From the NCBI RefSeq assembly GCF_004745635.1, contig NZ_SRLB01000025.1:1-64000 (forward strand): a stretch of DNA of 64,000 nt. The letters run 5' to 3'. This DNA comes from Methylobacterium nonmethylotrophicum. Lineage in GTDB: Bacteria > Pseudomonadota > Alphaproteobacteria > Rhizobiales > Beijerinckiaceae. The notes beneath the pieces were generated by a model that was not told where the DNA came from, made no database searches, and saw only the letters and a list, made by a program, of their open reading frames with translations. Position numbers and translations under genes: made by a program. Of this stretch, positions 1 to 7,966 are shown piece after piece; within the stretch, counting starts at the first letter, position 1; every line of letters begins with the position of its first letter.

Positions 1-319
1 CATGCCCCGTCTCCCGCTCCCGTCGTCAGGAGCAGGGAATCACGCCCTCGCCGCGCGTGCAATTTGCAAGGAAACCCACTGACCCACGCCAAGCCCTTGC
101 ACGCGCGAAGACGTGTGCATAACCAATCCGCGCGATCTTCCAACGATTTAGACGTTCTTCACGGCCGACGCAAATGTCCCCGAAGAGCACGTCGGAGCGG
201 CCGAGGAGCGCGAGGTAGAGGACCGTGAGCGAGACGGTCAGGCCCGCGCAATGGGGAACGCGTCGCACGTCATCCCCCCGCGACATCGTCGGTCGGGCGG
301 GTGGCCGAGGGGCGTGCCC
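1..319. other. Non-coding or unassigned stretch downstream of hrcA
   Basis: No gene is called here. A minus-strand frame at 26-286 has an ATG but no clear ribosome binding site, no recognisable domain, and a composition unlike neighbouring genes. In many alphaproteobacteria grpE follows hrcA on the same strand. It is not present in these 319 bases, so it is either further left or elsewhere. Confidence 0.5.
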
Positions 320-1423
320 TCAGCCTCGCCCCCGCTCCAGCATCCGCGACACCACCCGGGCGGTGAAATCGACCATCGGGACGATGCGGGCGTAGTTGAG
401 CCGGGTCGGGCCGATCACCCCGACGACGCCGACGATCGTCTGGCTGCCGTCCCGGAAGGGGGCGGCGATCATCGAGGAGCCGGAGAGCGAGAAGAGCTTG
501 TTCTCCGAGCCGATGAAGATCCGCACGCCCTCGCCGCCCTCGGCGCGGGACAGGAGGTCGATCACGTCCTTCTGGCTCTCGAGGTCGCTGAACAGCAGGC
601 GGATCCGCTCCAGGTCCTCCGCCGCCCGCAGGTCGTCGAGGAGGTTGGCCTGGCCGCGGACGATGAGCTGGCGCTCCTCGCTCGGGCCGACCGAGCGGGC
701 GAGGCCGGCATCGACCAGGCGCTCGGTGAGGTCGTCGAGCTCGCGCTTCATCGCCGCCCGGGCGGCCTCGATCTCGGCGCGGGCCTCGCCGAGGGTCCGG
801 CCGCGGATGCGGGCGTTGAGGTAGTTCGAGGCCTCCTGCAGGGCGCCCGCCGGCAGGCCGGGGGGCAGGTCGAGCAGGCGGTTCTCCACCGAGCCGTCGT
901 CCGAGACCAGCACCACCAGGGCGCGTCCCGGATCGAGGCGCACGAACTCGATGTGGCGCAGGCGCGGGTTCTGCTTGGCGGTGACGACGACGCCGGCCCC
1001 CCGCGAGATCCCCGACAGCAGCACCGAGGCCTCGGTGAGCGCGCTCTCGAAGGTGTGGCGCGAGGCGGCGGCGCGCATCTGCGCCTCGATGCGGCCCTTC
1101 TCCTCCTGGCCGACATCGCCGAGCTCGAGCAGCGCGTCGACGAAGAAGCGCAGGCCGTGCTCGGTCGGCAGCCGGCCGGCGCTGGTATGGGGCGCGTAGA
1201 TCAGCCCGGCCTGCTCGAGATCCGACATGACGTTGCGGATCGAGGCCGGCGAGAGCGCCATCGGCAGGATGCGGGCGAGGTTGCGCGACCCCACAGGCTC
1301 GCCCGTGGCGAGGTAGCTCTCGACGATCTGGCGAAAGATCTCGCGCGAGCGCTCGTTGAGCTCGGCGATGGCACGGGCCTGCCCGGAACCGGCCGGCAGG
1401 GAGGGGAAGTCGCGCGTGTTCAT
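320..1423 (-). CDS. hrcA: Heat-inducible transcription repressor HrcA
   Basis: HrcA binds CIRCE operators (upstream of groESL, for example) and represses chaperone genes until heat stress; its folding depends on GroEL. The 367-residue product has the family layout: an N-terminal winged helix with SREIFRQIVESYLATGEPVG at about residues 20-40, a GAF-like middle part, and the C-terminal motif around TIVGVVGVIGPTRLNYARI. I chose the ATG at 1423 (MNTRDFPS). The frame stays open to 1513, but that extension has no similarity to the family. Length is normal. The gene is divergent from two small exported-protein genes and then rph-rdgB; hrcA next to rph is a familiar Rhizobiales arrangement. Identification is secure; the exact start is slightly less so. 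Confidence 0.96.
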   Translation of the reverse strand: MNTRDFPSLPAGSGQARAIAELNERSREIFRQIVESYLATGEPVGSRNLARILPMALSPASIRNVMSDLEQAGLIYAPHTSAGRLPTEHGLRFFVDALLELGDVGQEEKGRIEAQMRAAASRHTFESALTEASVLLSGISRGAGVVVTAKQNPRLRHIEFVRLDPGRALVVLVSDDGSVENRLLDLPPGLPAGALQEASNYLNARIRGRTLGEARAEIEAARAAMKRELDDLTERLVDAGLARSVGPSEERQLIVRGQANLLDDLRAAEDLERIRLLFSDLESQKDVIDLLSRAEGGEGVRIFIGSENKLFSLSGSSMIAAPFRDGSQTIVGVVGVIGPTRLNYARIVPMVDFTARVVSRMLERGRG

Positions 1424-1458
1424 CACCCACTGGGCTCGGGCGCCGCCGAACGTGCGCC

Positions 1459-1493
1459 GAGTGCTTGATGCCTCAAGGATTTCAAGTGCTTGA
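1459..1493. promoter_or_regulatory. Direct repeat upstream of hrcA, possible regulatory site
   Basis: The nonamer AGTGCTTGA occurs at 1460-1468 and again at 1485-1493, a 25-base spacing. The second copy lies inside the imperfect dyad TCAAGTGCTTGA. The first copy with its preceding base reads GAGTGCTTG, which resembles one half of the CIRCE box (GAGTGCTAA), but no matching left half (TTAGCACTC) is seen. The sites are 36-70 bases upstream of the chosen hrcA start. A regulatory role is inference. Confidence 0.3.
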
Positions 1494-1701
1494 CAGCTGA
1501 GTGGAGGGAGCATGCACCGCGGCGGCCCCGTTGTACAGCCCGCAGCGCGGTCGCAGGCCGGGCCCGGGGGCGTACCGGACAGGGCGGGATCGTGCCGACG
1601 GCCCCCGGCGCCCGCCGCGTGCGCTCGGGCACCGAAGCCGGCCCGGGCTCGGCTAGGATCGCCCTCACTGCTTCTCGTCCCGCCACCCGGTGGAGCCCGC
1701 C

Positions 1702-2382
1702 ATGCTCAAGCGCTCGTTCGTCCCCGCCGCAGCCGCCACGGTCGTCCTGGCGACCGTCGCTCATGCCAGCCTCATCACCAGCCCGGGCACCGCGCCGTCC
1801 CCGCAAGCGCAGCCTCAGCAGGGCAGTCTGTCGGCGGAGACGGGGGTGCGCCGCCCGGACGCCGCGATCAAGGCGCCGGCCGCCCAGGCGGAGGCGGCCG
1901 CGCCGTCCCATGCCGGCAAGCCGGCCCCGCGGGTGATCGACCTGCCGCGGGCGGACGCGACGAGCCCGTCCTACGTGGTGCTGCCCTCGCCCGTCGAGGC
2001 GACGGCGCAGGGTCCGGCGGCCCGGCAGGCGCCGCGCATGGCCGAACTGCCCCGGCCCGAGACCGACCAGGCGCCGGCGGCCGGCCGGGCGCCGGCTCAG
2101 GCCCCCGCTGCGGCGGCGCCGAGCCAGCCGCGCTTCTCCGAGGAGCCGGCTCCGGAGCGGACCGCCCCGGTTCGCCGCGCCCGCGCGCCGGAGCCGGTGG
2201 ACGGCGTCCGCCCGGCCGACACGCGCAATCCCAAGGATGTCCGCACCGCCAAGTGGGCCGGCGGCGAGGGCGCGGTGTGGACGACAGGGCGGGATGCGCG
2301 CGCCTTCACGGCCACGTTCGGCGGCTGCCGCATCAGCGGAGGAGTCGGGCCGCGCGGCTACACGATCGACCGGGCCTGCTGA
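1702..2382 (+). CDS. Hypothetical exported Pro/Ala-rich protein
   Basis: The 226-residue product starts with a classical signal peptide (MLKRSFVPAAAATVVLATVA, with cleavage likely after AHA). A long low-complexity region rich in Pro, Ala, Gln and Arg follows. The C-terminal 50 residues look folded and contain Trp and two Cys (GGCRISGG and the final DRAC). I do not recognise a family. An in-frame ATG 12 bases upstream (1690) is the alternative start; the one chosen places the signal peptide at the N-terminus. It is read away from hrcA and towards rph. The composition suggests a periplasmic or envelope-linked protein; function unknown. Confidence 0.7.
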   Translation: MLKRSFVPAAAATVVLATVAHASLITSPGTAPSPQAQPQQGSLSAETGVRRPDAAIKAPAAQAEAAAPSHAGKPAPRVIDLPRADATSPSYVVLPSPVEATAQGPAARQAPRMAELPRPETDQAPAAGRAPAQAPAAAAPSQPRFSEEPAPERTAPVRRARAPEPVDGVRPADTRNPKDVRTAKWAGGEGAVWTTGRDARAFTATFGGCRISGGVGPRGYTIDRAC

Positions 2383-2492
2383 CCCGCTGCCTGAACGCCG
2401 GCCGACCGGCCCCCTCAGATCCCGTTCAACCCTGCCGCCGCATCGTCCCCGTCATGGCCGCGCCACCGCGCGGCGAGATTCTGGAGGCATTG

Positions 2493-2822
2493 ATGCTGAC
2501 GATGCGCAATCCGAAGGCGGCCGGACGGCGGCTCCTCGCGGCGGCCGTGCTGGTCGCGGGCGGCCTGGTCACCGCCGGGGCCGCCGAGGCGGCGCCGTTC
2601 GTGCCCGGCGCGGCGACGGCGCCCGAGGCCGGCCTGGTGCAGGCCCAGTACGGCCATCACCACGGCTGGGGCCACCGCCATCACCACCACGGCGGCTGGG
2701 GCCACCACCACCGCCACCATCATCATGGCGGCTGGGGTCACCACCGGGGCTGGGGCCACCATCACGGCGGGCATCACCGCCCGTGGGGCGGCCACGGCGG
2801 GTGGCGCCACCACGGCTATTGA
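2493..2822 (+). CDS. Exported His/Gly/Trp-rich repeat protein
   Basis: This small 109-residue protein has a signal peptide (residues 1-33, ending around GAAEAAPF). Its mature part, from about residue 50, is built of irregular HHHHGGWGHH-like repeats and is nearly half histidine. The start at 2493 is preceded by CTGGAGG at a good distance; a second ATG lies 9 bases further in. A strong hairpin terminator follows at 2851. Such His clusters can bind Zn, Ni or Cu, so a periplasmic metal buffer is possible, but that is inference. Related low-complexity exported proteins are common in Methylobacterium-type genomes and mostly uncharacterised. Confidence 0.75.
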   Translation: MLTMRNPKAAGRRLLAAAVLVAGGLVTAGAAEAAPFVPGAATAPEAGLVQAQYGHHHGWGHRHHHHGGWGHHHRHHHHGGWGHHRGWGHHHGGHHRPWGGHGGWRHHGY

Positions 2823-2850
2823 CGGCATCATCGACCACCCGACGGTCGAG

Positions 2851-2882
2851 GGCCCGGGCGCAGGAGCGCCCGGGCCTTTCTC
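2851..2882 (+). terminator. Rho-independent terminator after the His-rich gene
   Basis: GGCCCGGGCGC (2851-2861) pairs with GCGCCCGGGCC (2866-2876) across the four-base loop AGGA, and TTTCTC follows. It lies 28 bases past the stop of the His-rich gene and well before rph, so it separates the two transcription units. Confidence 0.8.
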
Positions 2883-3009
2883 GCTCTCGCGGACAAGGCA
2901 GCCCGCGCGCGGCTCCCCTTGCCGCCCCGGGCGGCAGCGCCTAAGAGCGCGCGGCCCCCCGCGGGTCCCCGCGCCGCCCGTCACGCGGCGCCCTGGACAG
3001 GAGTTGCCG

Positions 3010-3723
3010 ATGCGCCCCTCGAAGCGCGCCCCCGACGAGCTGCGCAAGGTCACGCTGGAGCGGGGCGTCTCGCGCTACGCCGAGGGCTCGTGCCTCGTCA
3101 CGTTCGGGGAGACGAAGGTGCTCTGCACCGCCTCGCTCGAGGAGCGCGGGCCGTCCTGGCTGCGCGGCTCCGGCAAGGGCTGGGTCACCGCCGAGTACAG
3201 CATGCTGCCGCGCGCCACCCACGAGCGCAACCGGCGCGAGGTCAATGCCGGCAAGCCCTCCGGCCGCACCCAGGAGATCCAGCGCCTGATCGGCCGCTCG
3301 CTGCGCGCCGTCGTCAACCTGCCGGCGATCGGCGAGCGCCAGATCGTGGTCGATTGCGACGTGCTCCAGGCCGATGGCGGCACCCGCACGGCGGCGATCA
3401 CCGGCGCCTGGGTGGCGCTGCACGAGTGCTTCACCTGGATGCGCGGCCGCTCGATCATCTCGGTCGACCCGATGCGCGATCACGTCGCGGCGATCTCCTG
3501 CGGCCTCCACAAGGGCACGCCCGTGCTCGACCTCGACTACGCCGAGGATTCCGGCGCCGAGACCGATGCCAACTTCGTCATCACGGGCAGCGGCGGGATC
3601 GTCGAGGTGCAGGGCACCGCCGAGGTGACGCCGTTCACGGAAGAGGAATTCCTGGGGCTCCTGCGCCTCGCCAAGGCGGGCGTCGCCGCGCTGGTGGCGC
3701 TCCAGAAGCAGGCGATCGCCTGA
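3010..3723 (+). CDS. rph: Ribonuclease PH
   Basis: RNase PH is a phosphate-dependent 3' to 5' exoribonuclease that trims the 3' ends of tRNA precursors in the cytoplasm. The 237-residue product starts MRPSKRAPDELRKV and keeps the family pattern throughout: the KVLCTASLEE strand, GKGWVTAEYSMLPRAT, the phosphate-binding segment around SGRTQEIQRLIGRSLR, and DCDVLQADGGTRTAAITGA. The length is typical. The start at 3010 matches the family N-terminus; the frame is open upstream without homology. Its stop overlaps the start of rdgB by one base (TGATG), a conserved pairing that implies co-translation. Confidence 0.98.
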   Translation: MRPSKRAPDELRKVTLERGVSRYAEGSCLVTFGETKVLCTASLEERGPSWLRGSGKGWVTAEYSMLPRATHERNRREVNAGKPSGRTQEIQRLIGRSLRAVVNLPAIGERQIVVDCDVLQADGGTRTAAITGAWVALHECFTWMRGRSIISVDPMRDHVAAISCGLHKGTPVLDLDYAEDSGAETDANFVITGSGGIVEVQGTAEVTPFTEEEFLGLLRLAKAGVAALVALQKQAIA

Positions 3724-4355
3724 TGGGCCGCCTCCTCACCGGGCGGGTCGTGATCGCGACCCACAATGCCGGCAAGCTGCGCGAGATGCGCGAGTTGCTG
3801 GCGCCCTTCGGCGTCGAGGCGGTCTCGGCCGGCGAGCTGAACCTGCCCGAGCCCGAGGAGACCGGCACGATGTTTTCCGAGAACGCCGCCATCAAGGCGC
3901 GGGCGGCGACGATGGCCACCGGCCTGCCGGCCTTCGCGGACGATTCGGGCCTGTGCGTCGACGCGCTCGACGGGGCGCCGGGCCTGTTCTCGGCCCGGTG
4001 GTCCGGCGGCTCGAAGGACTTTTCCGGCGCGATGGCGCGCATCGAGCGCGAGTTGACCGCCCGCGGCGCCACGAACCGGCGGGCGCACTTCGTCTCGGCC
4101 CTGGTCCTGACCTGGCCGGACGGGCACGAGGAGCTGTTCGAGGGCCGGGTGTTCGGCGAGCTGGTCTGGCCGCCGCGGGGCGACAAGGGCTTCGGCTACG
4201 ACCCGATGTTCAAGCCCGACGAGAGCCCGCTCACCTTCGGCGAGCTCGGCTCGGAGGAGAAGCACGGCATCGACTGGGCGGCCGGCCGGGCCCTGTCGCA
4301 CCGCGCGCGGGCCTTCCTGGCCTTGGCCGCCGCCTGCCTGCGCCGTCCGGGCTGA
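3723..4355 (+). CDS. rdgB: XTP/dITP pyrophosphatase (Ham1/RdgB family)
   Basis: RdgB hydrolyses non-canonical purine triphosphates (dITP, XTP) to monophosphates and so keeps them out of DNA and RNA. The 210-residue protein shows the nucleotide-binding motif ATHNAGKLREMREL near residue 12, the acidic catalytic region with FADDSGLCVDALDGAPGLFS, GDKGFGYDPMF and SHRARA near the C-terminus. The ATG overlaps the rph stop by one base, so translation is probably coupled. In many relatives hemW follows rdgB; here the next gene is ohr on the other strand. Identification is secure. Confidence 0.97.
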   Translation: MGRLLTGRVVIATHNAGKLREMRELLAPFGVEAVSAGELNLPEPEETGTMFSENAAIKARAATMATGLPAFADDSGLCVDALDGAPGLFSARWSGGSKDFSGAMARIERELTARGATNRRAHFVSALVLTWPDGHEELFEGRVFGELVWPPRGDKGFGYDPMFKPDESPLTFGELGSEEKHGIDWAAGRALSHRARAFLALAAACLRRPG

Positions 4356-4434
4356 ACGACGACGGGCGCCCGCTCCGGGAGGAGGGACGCCCTGTCCTCA
4401 CGGCCGGGGCGGCGGGAGCCGCCCCATCCCCGGG

Positions 4435-4860
4435 TTACGCTAGGGCAAGTCCGACATCGACGTTGCCGCGGGTGGCGTTCGAGTAGGGGCACACCTGGTG
4501 GGCCTTCTCGACCAGCGTCTCGGCGGTCGCCCTGTCGAGGCCCGGCAGGCTGATGGTGAGGTCGGCGGTGATGCCGAAGCCGCCCTCGGCGCGCGGGCCG
4601 ATGCCGACCTTCGCGGTCACGGTGGTGTCGGCCGGGACGGCGATCTTCTCCTGGCCGCCGACGAACTTCATCGCGCCGAGGAAGCAGGCGGCGTAGCCGG
4701 CCGCGAAGAGCTGCTCCGGGTTGTTGCCGGCGCCGCCGGCGCCGCCGAGTTCCTTGGGCGTCGACAGCTTCACGTCGAGGCTGCCGTCCTGGGTCTGGGC
4801 GCGGCCGTCGCGGCCGCCGGTCGCCGTGGCCTGGGTGGTGTACTTCACGTCGACGGACAT
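4435..4860 (-). CDS. ohr: Organic hydroperoxide resistance protein (Ohr)
   Basis: Ohr is a thiol peroxidase of the Ohr/OsmC fold that reduces organic and lipid hydroperoxides, usually drawing electrons from lipoylated proteins. The 141-residue product has both active cysteines in their usual settings: Cys59 in GYAACFLGAM and Cys124 in VCPYSNATRGN. Glu49 in NNPEQLFAAGY belongs to the active-site network. Length and motifs are typical of Ohr rather than OsmC. It is divergent from a MarR-type gene of the OhrR class, the standard sensor for this enzyme. Confidence 0.97.
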   Translation of the reverse strand: MSVDVKYTTQATATGGRDGRAQTQDGSLDVKLSTPKELGGAGGAGNNPEQLFAAGYAACFLGAMKFVGGQEKIAVPADTTVTAKVGIGPRAEGGFGITADLTISLPGLDRATAETLVEKAHQVCPYSNATRGNVDVGLALA

Positions 4861-4922
4861 CGGGGCTCTCCTCTGTCGGGGCGGCCGGAACGCGCCGCTT
4901 CGTCCTCTTAGATCGGGCTTCG

Positions 4923-4934
4923 ATTGCGCGCAAT
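4923..4934. promoter_or_regulatory. Palindrome in the ohr/ohrR intergenic region, likely OhrR operator
   Basis: ATTGCGCGCAAT is a perfect 12-base palindrome 63-74 bases upstream of ohr. On the minus strand TTGCGC followed 17 bases later by TAAGAG could form the ohr promoter, so a repressor here would cover the -35 box. OhrR proteins bind AT-armed palindromes between divergent ohr and ohrR. Assignment to OhrR is inferred from position. Confidence 0.5.
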
Positions 4935-5115
4935 TTGTTTTCGGGCGCCGTCAAGGTTATGCTCATGGGCGCCATCGACGGAGGCCTGGATCGGCGGAGG
5001 CTTGGATCGGCGGAGGCCCGCGCCGGACTGGGCTGGCCGGACCACCGTCCGGCCGGAGGTGCCGATGCCCGAGGGTCGCCGGCCGGGGGAAGGCCCCCTT
5101 TGTGAGGAGAGGGAC

Positions 5116-5607
5116 ATGTCCGACCCCGATGCCAGCGACGAGGCCGCCGGTTCCGCCGCCGGCCTCCACCTCTCCAATCAGATCTGCTTTGCCGTCTACT
5201 CGGCGGCGCACGCCTTCAACCGGATCTACAAGCCTCTCCTCGACCGGATCGGCCTGACCTATCCGCAATACCTGGTCCTGCTCCTGCTCTGGGAACAGGA
5301 CGGGCAGACGATGAAATCCCTCGGGCAGCGCCTCTACCTCGATTCCGGCACCCTGACGCCCCTGCTCAAGCGCCTCGAGGCCGCCGGGCTGGTGCGCCGG
5401 GCCCGCGACACCCAGGACGAGCGGCTGATGCGCATCAACCTGACCGAGTCCGGCGCGGCCCTGAAGGCGAAGGCGATGCCGTTCCCGCACGAGATCCTCT
5501 GCGCCGCCGGCCGGCCGGCGGAGCGGCTCATCGCCCTGCGGGACGAGATCCTGGCCCTGCGCGACAACCTGCACGCCAGCGCGGCGCCGGACCGCGGCGC
5601 CGCCTGA
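5116..5607 (+). CDS. ohrR: MarR-family organic peroxide sensor OhrR
   Basis: OhrR represses ohr until its reactive N-terminal cysteine is oxidised by an organic hydroperoxide. The 163-residue protein has Cys24 in SNQICFAVYSAAHAFNRIYK, the usual sensing position. The winged-helix DNA-binding region covers about residues 50-110 (LTYPQYLVLLLLWE, MKSLGQRLYLDSGTLTPLLK, ARDTQDERLMRINLT). I chose the ATG at 5116 because GAGGAGAGGG lies just upstream and it gives the normal family length; the upstream extension is not conserved. It is divergent from ohr. Confidence 0.93.
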   Translation: MSDPDASDEAAGSAAGLHLSNQICFAVYSAAHAFNRIYKPLLDRIGLTYPQYLVLLLLWEQDGQTMKSLGQRLYLDSGTLTPLLKRLEAAGLVRRARDTQDERLMRINLTESGAALKAKAMPFPHEILCAAGRPAERLIALRDEILALRDNLHASAAPDRGAA

Positions 5608-5664
5608 GCCCGCCCGTCGCGGCCCCGGCGAGGTCACGGCGCGGCCAGGATCCGGTCGGGACGA

Positions 5665-6504
5665 TCACAGCATCGGCAGGTGCCGCGGCTCCGGCCCGCG
5701 CGGGAAGGCGGCGTCGATCCGGGCGAACTCGGCCTCGCTCAAGGCCAGGCTGCCGCCGCCGGCATTCTCGGCCGCGTGGGCGGGGCTCGACGCCTTCGGG
5801 ATCGCCAGCACGCCGTCCCCGCGGGTGAGCGCCGCGAGCGCCACCTGCCGCGGCGTGGCGCCGTGGCTCTCCGCGATCTCCGCCAGGACCCGGCCGCCCG
5901 GGGTGGCGGGGCCCGGGAAGCTGTCATGGCCGAAGGGGCTGTAGGCCACCACGGCGACGCCGTGGCGCCGGCACCAGGGCAGGACCGAATGCTCGATGGC
6001 CCGCTCCTCGAGGTGGTAGAGCACCTGGTTGCAGGCGATGCGGCCGGGACCCGCGATGCTCAGCGCCTCGTCGAGGTCGTCGGCGTCGAAGTTGCTCACG
6101 CCCCAGGACAGGATCTTGCCCGCCCGCACCAGGTCCTCGAAGGCCGCGAAGGTCTCGGAGAGGGGGTGGGGCCCGCGCCAGTGCAGCAGGTAGCAGTCGA
6201 GCCGGTCGGTGCGCAGGCGCTTGAGCGAGCGCTCGCAGGCCTCGATCGTGCCGCGCCGCGAGGCGTTGCCGGGCAGCACCTTCGAGACCAGAAAAACCTC
6301 GTCGCGCCGGTCGCCGATCGCCTCGGCGATCAGCGGCTCGGCCTCGCCGTACATCTCGGCGGTGTCGACGTGGCTCATGCCGACGTCGAGCCCGCGATTC
6401 AGGGCGGCGGCCGCCACGGTCGGCTCGCCCTCGTCGAGGTACCAGGTTCCCTGCCCGATCACCGGCACCGCGGGCCCGGTGCGTCCGAAGGGTTGCCGTC
6501 GCAT
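5665..6504 (-). CDS. Aldo/keto reductase
   Basis: This is an NAD(P)H-dependent oxidoreductase of the aldo/keto reductase superfamily, in the bacterial group often annotated as diketogulonate reductase-like. The 279-residue product shows the full catalytic tetrad: Asp47 and Tyr52 in SHVDTAEMYGEAE, Lys75 in VFLVSKVLP, and His108 in YLLHWRGP. The cofactor-binding end is visible as AIPKASSPAHAAENA near residue 240. The start at 6504 has AGGAG at the right distance; a longer frame to 6579 lacks support. The substrate cannot be told from sequence. It stands alone, between ohrR and the methionine importer genes. Confidence 0.93.
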   Translation of the reverse strand: MRRQPFGRTGPAVPVIGQGTWYLDEGEPTVAAAALNRGLDVGMSHVDTAEMYGEAEPLIAEAIGDRRDEVFLVSKVLPGNASRRGTIEACERSLKRLRTDRLDCYLLHWRGPHPLSETFAAFEDLVRAGKILSWGVSNFDADDLDEALSIAGPGRIACNQVLYHLEERAIEHSVLPWCRRHGVAVVAYSPFGHDSFPGPATPGGRVLAEIAESHGATPRQVALAALTRGDGVLAIPKASSPAHAAENAGGGSLALSEAEFARIDAAFPRGPEPRHLPML

Positions 6505-6755
6505 GGCGCGCTCCTGCGATCTCCGCCCTCCTGGGCCGCGCGGGCCCGCGAGGGCAAGGGCAGATGTCGGAGAATGCACGGTTTTTTGCGGTTCGTCGCG
6601 GCCCGTGGGCCGTCATGGCGGAGCGACTGGCCGGGAAGAAAGCCCTTCTCCGCACGAGCGTTCTTCAAAAAGAACATTCTGGTTGACAGAAAGTCCGGTT
6701 CTGGCGTTCTGTGCCGGCCCGTTCCCGCTGGCCATTCCTCGGAAGAAGGACCCCG

Positions 6756-6800
6756 ATGACCGCTCCCGTCTCCCCGCCCGCCCGGACCCGCGCGCCGTGA
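6756..6800 (+). CDS. Short leader ORF overlapping the metN start
   Basis: An ATG at 6756, preceded by GGAAGAAGGA, opens a 14-codon frame (MTAPVSPPARTRAP) whose TGA stop overlaps the GTG start of metN by two bases. The metN GTG has no convincing ribosome binding site of its own, so ribosomes may reach it by re-initiation after this leader. The leader begins MTAPV and metN begins VTAPV, so an alternative is that a single-base difference has put the original start out of frame. Confidence 0.35.
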   Translation: MTAPVSPPARTRAP

Positions 6801-7966
6801 CGGCCCCCGTCCGCGTACCGGTGCCGGCGGATCTGAGCGACCGGCTCGCGATCCCCGAACCTCTCGTCCGCCTCGAGGGCGTGGCCAAGACCTACACCGC
6901 CCGCCGCGGCGCCGGCGCCGTGACGGCGCTGGAGGACATCAACCTGGCGGTGCCGCGGGGCCGGGTGCTCGGCGTCATCGGCCGCTCGGGCGCCGGCAAG
7001 TCGACGCTGATCCGCCTCGTCAACGGCCTGGAGCGGCCGAGCCGCGGACGGGTGATCGTCGGCGGGGCCGAGATCTCCGCCCTGTCGGAACCCGCCCTCA
7101 GGCAGGAGCGGCGCGGCATCGGGATGATCTTCCAGCACTTCAACCTGCTCTCGGCCCGCACCGCCGCCGGCAACGTGGCGCTGCCCCTCGAAGTGGCGGG
7201 ATACGAGAGGAGCGCGATCCGCGCGCGGGTGGCGGAACTCCTCGACCTCGTCGGGCTGACGCCCCAGGCCGACCGCTACCCGGCCGAGTTGTCGGGCGGG
7301 CAGAAGCAGCGCGTCGGCATCGCACGGGCGCTCGCCACCAACCCGAAGGTGCTGCTCTCCGACGAGGCGACCTCGGCGCTGGATCCCGAGACGACCCGCT
7401 CGATCCTCGACCTCCTCGGCCGCATCAACCGGGAGCTCGGCCTGACGATCCTGCTCATCACCCACGAGATGGCGGTGATCCGGGCGATCGCCCACGGGGT
7501 CGCGGTGCTCGACGGCGGCCGCATCGCCGAGAGCGGCGACGTGTTCGAGGTCTTCACCCGGCCCCAGGCAGCCATCACCCGCACCTTCCTCGACGAGGAG
7601 ACCGGCCGCACCCTGCCGCCGGCGCTGGCCGCGCGCCTCACCCCGGGCCTGGCGCCCGGGGAGGGGAGGCAGGCGGTTCTGCGCATCACCTTCCGGGGGC
7701 CGCATGCCACCGACCCGGTCCTCGCCCAGCTCGCCCGCGACGCCGGCATCCCGGCCGGCATCCTCTCGGGCACCGTCGACGAGATCGCCGGCCGCCCCTT
7801 CGGCACCCTGGTGGTCGGGATCGCCTCCGATCCCGGCACGGTGGAGCGGGCGAAAGACTTCCTCGCCGCCCGCGGCCTCGACGTCGAGGTGCTCGGCACC
7901 CTCGACCTCGCCGGCTGGCAGCGGACCGCCGCCCCGCGCGCCACGGATCTGACCCATGTCGCCTGA
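6797..7966 (+). CDS. metN: Methionine ABC transporter ATP-binding protein MetN
   Basis: MetN is the cytoplasmic ATPase of the MetNIQ importer for D- and L-methionine. The 389-residue protein has Walker A GRSGAGKST at residues 62-70, the signature LSGGQKQRVGIARAL, and Walker B VLLSDEATSALD. From about residue 300 a C-terminal NIL (ACT-like) domain follows (VLRITFRGPHATDPVLAQLA), which binds methionine and inhibits the pump in this family. The chosen start is GTG 6797; it overlaps a short leader frame. The first 20 residues are an unconserved Pro/Val-rich extension. It overlaps metI by 11 bases. Methionine limitation would be the expected inducer, but no riboswitch was seen. Confidence 0.95.
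   Translation: MTAPVRVPVPADLSDRLAIPEPLVRLEGVAKTYTARRGAGAVTALEDINLAVPRGRVLGVIGRSGAGKSTLIRLVNGLERPSRGRVIVGGAEISALSEPALRQERRGIGMIFQHFNLLSARTAAGNVALPLEVAGYERSAIRARVAELLDLVGLTPQADRYPAELSGGQKQRVGIARALATNPKVLLSDEATSALDPETTRSILDLLGRINRELGLTILLITHEMAVIRAIAHGVAVLDGGRIAESGDVFEVFTRPQAAITRTFLDEETGRTLPPALAARLTPGLAPGEGRQAVLRITFRGPHATDPVLAQLARDAGIPAGILSGTVDEIAGRPFGTLVVGIASDPGTVERAKDFLAARGLDVEVLGTLDLAGWQRTAAPRATDLTHVA

Noticed and set aside
26..286. Minus-strand 86-codon frame with a hydrophobic N-terminal part
   Set aside because: No ribosome binding site, no recognisable domain and composition unlike neighbouring genes.
6600..6796. Possible SAM-type riboswitch upstream of metN
   Set aside because: Methionine importers often have one, but I could not find the conserved core or pairing of SAM-II or related classes in this short leader.
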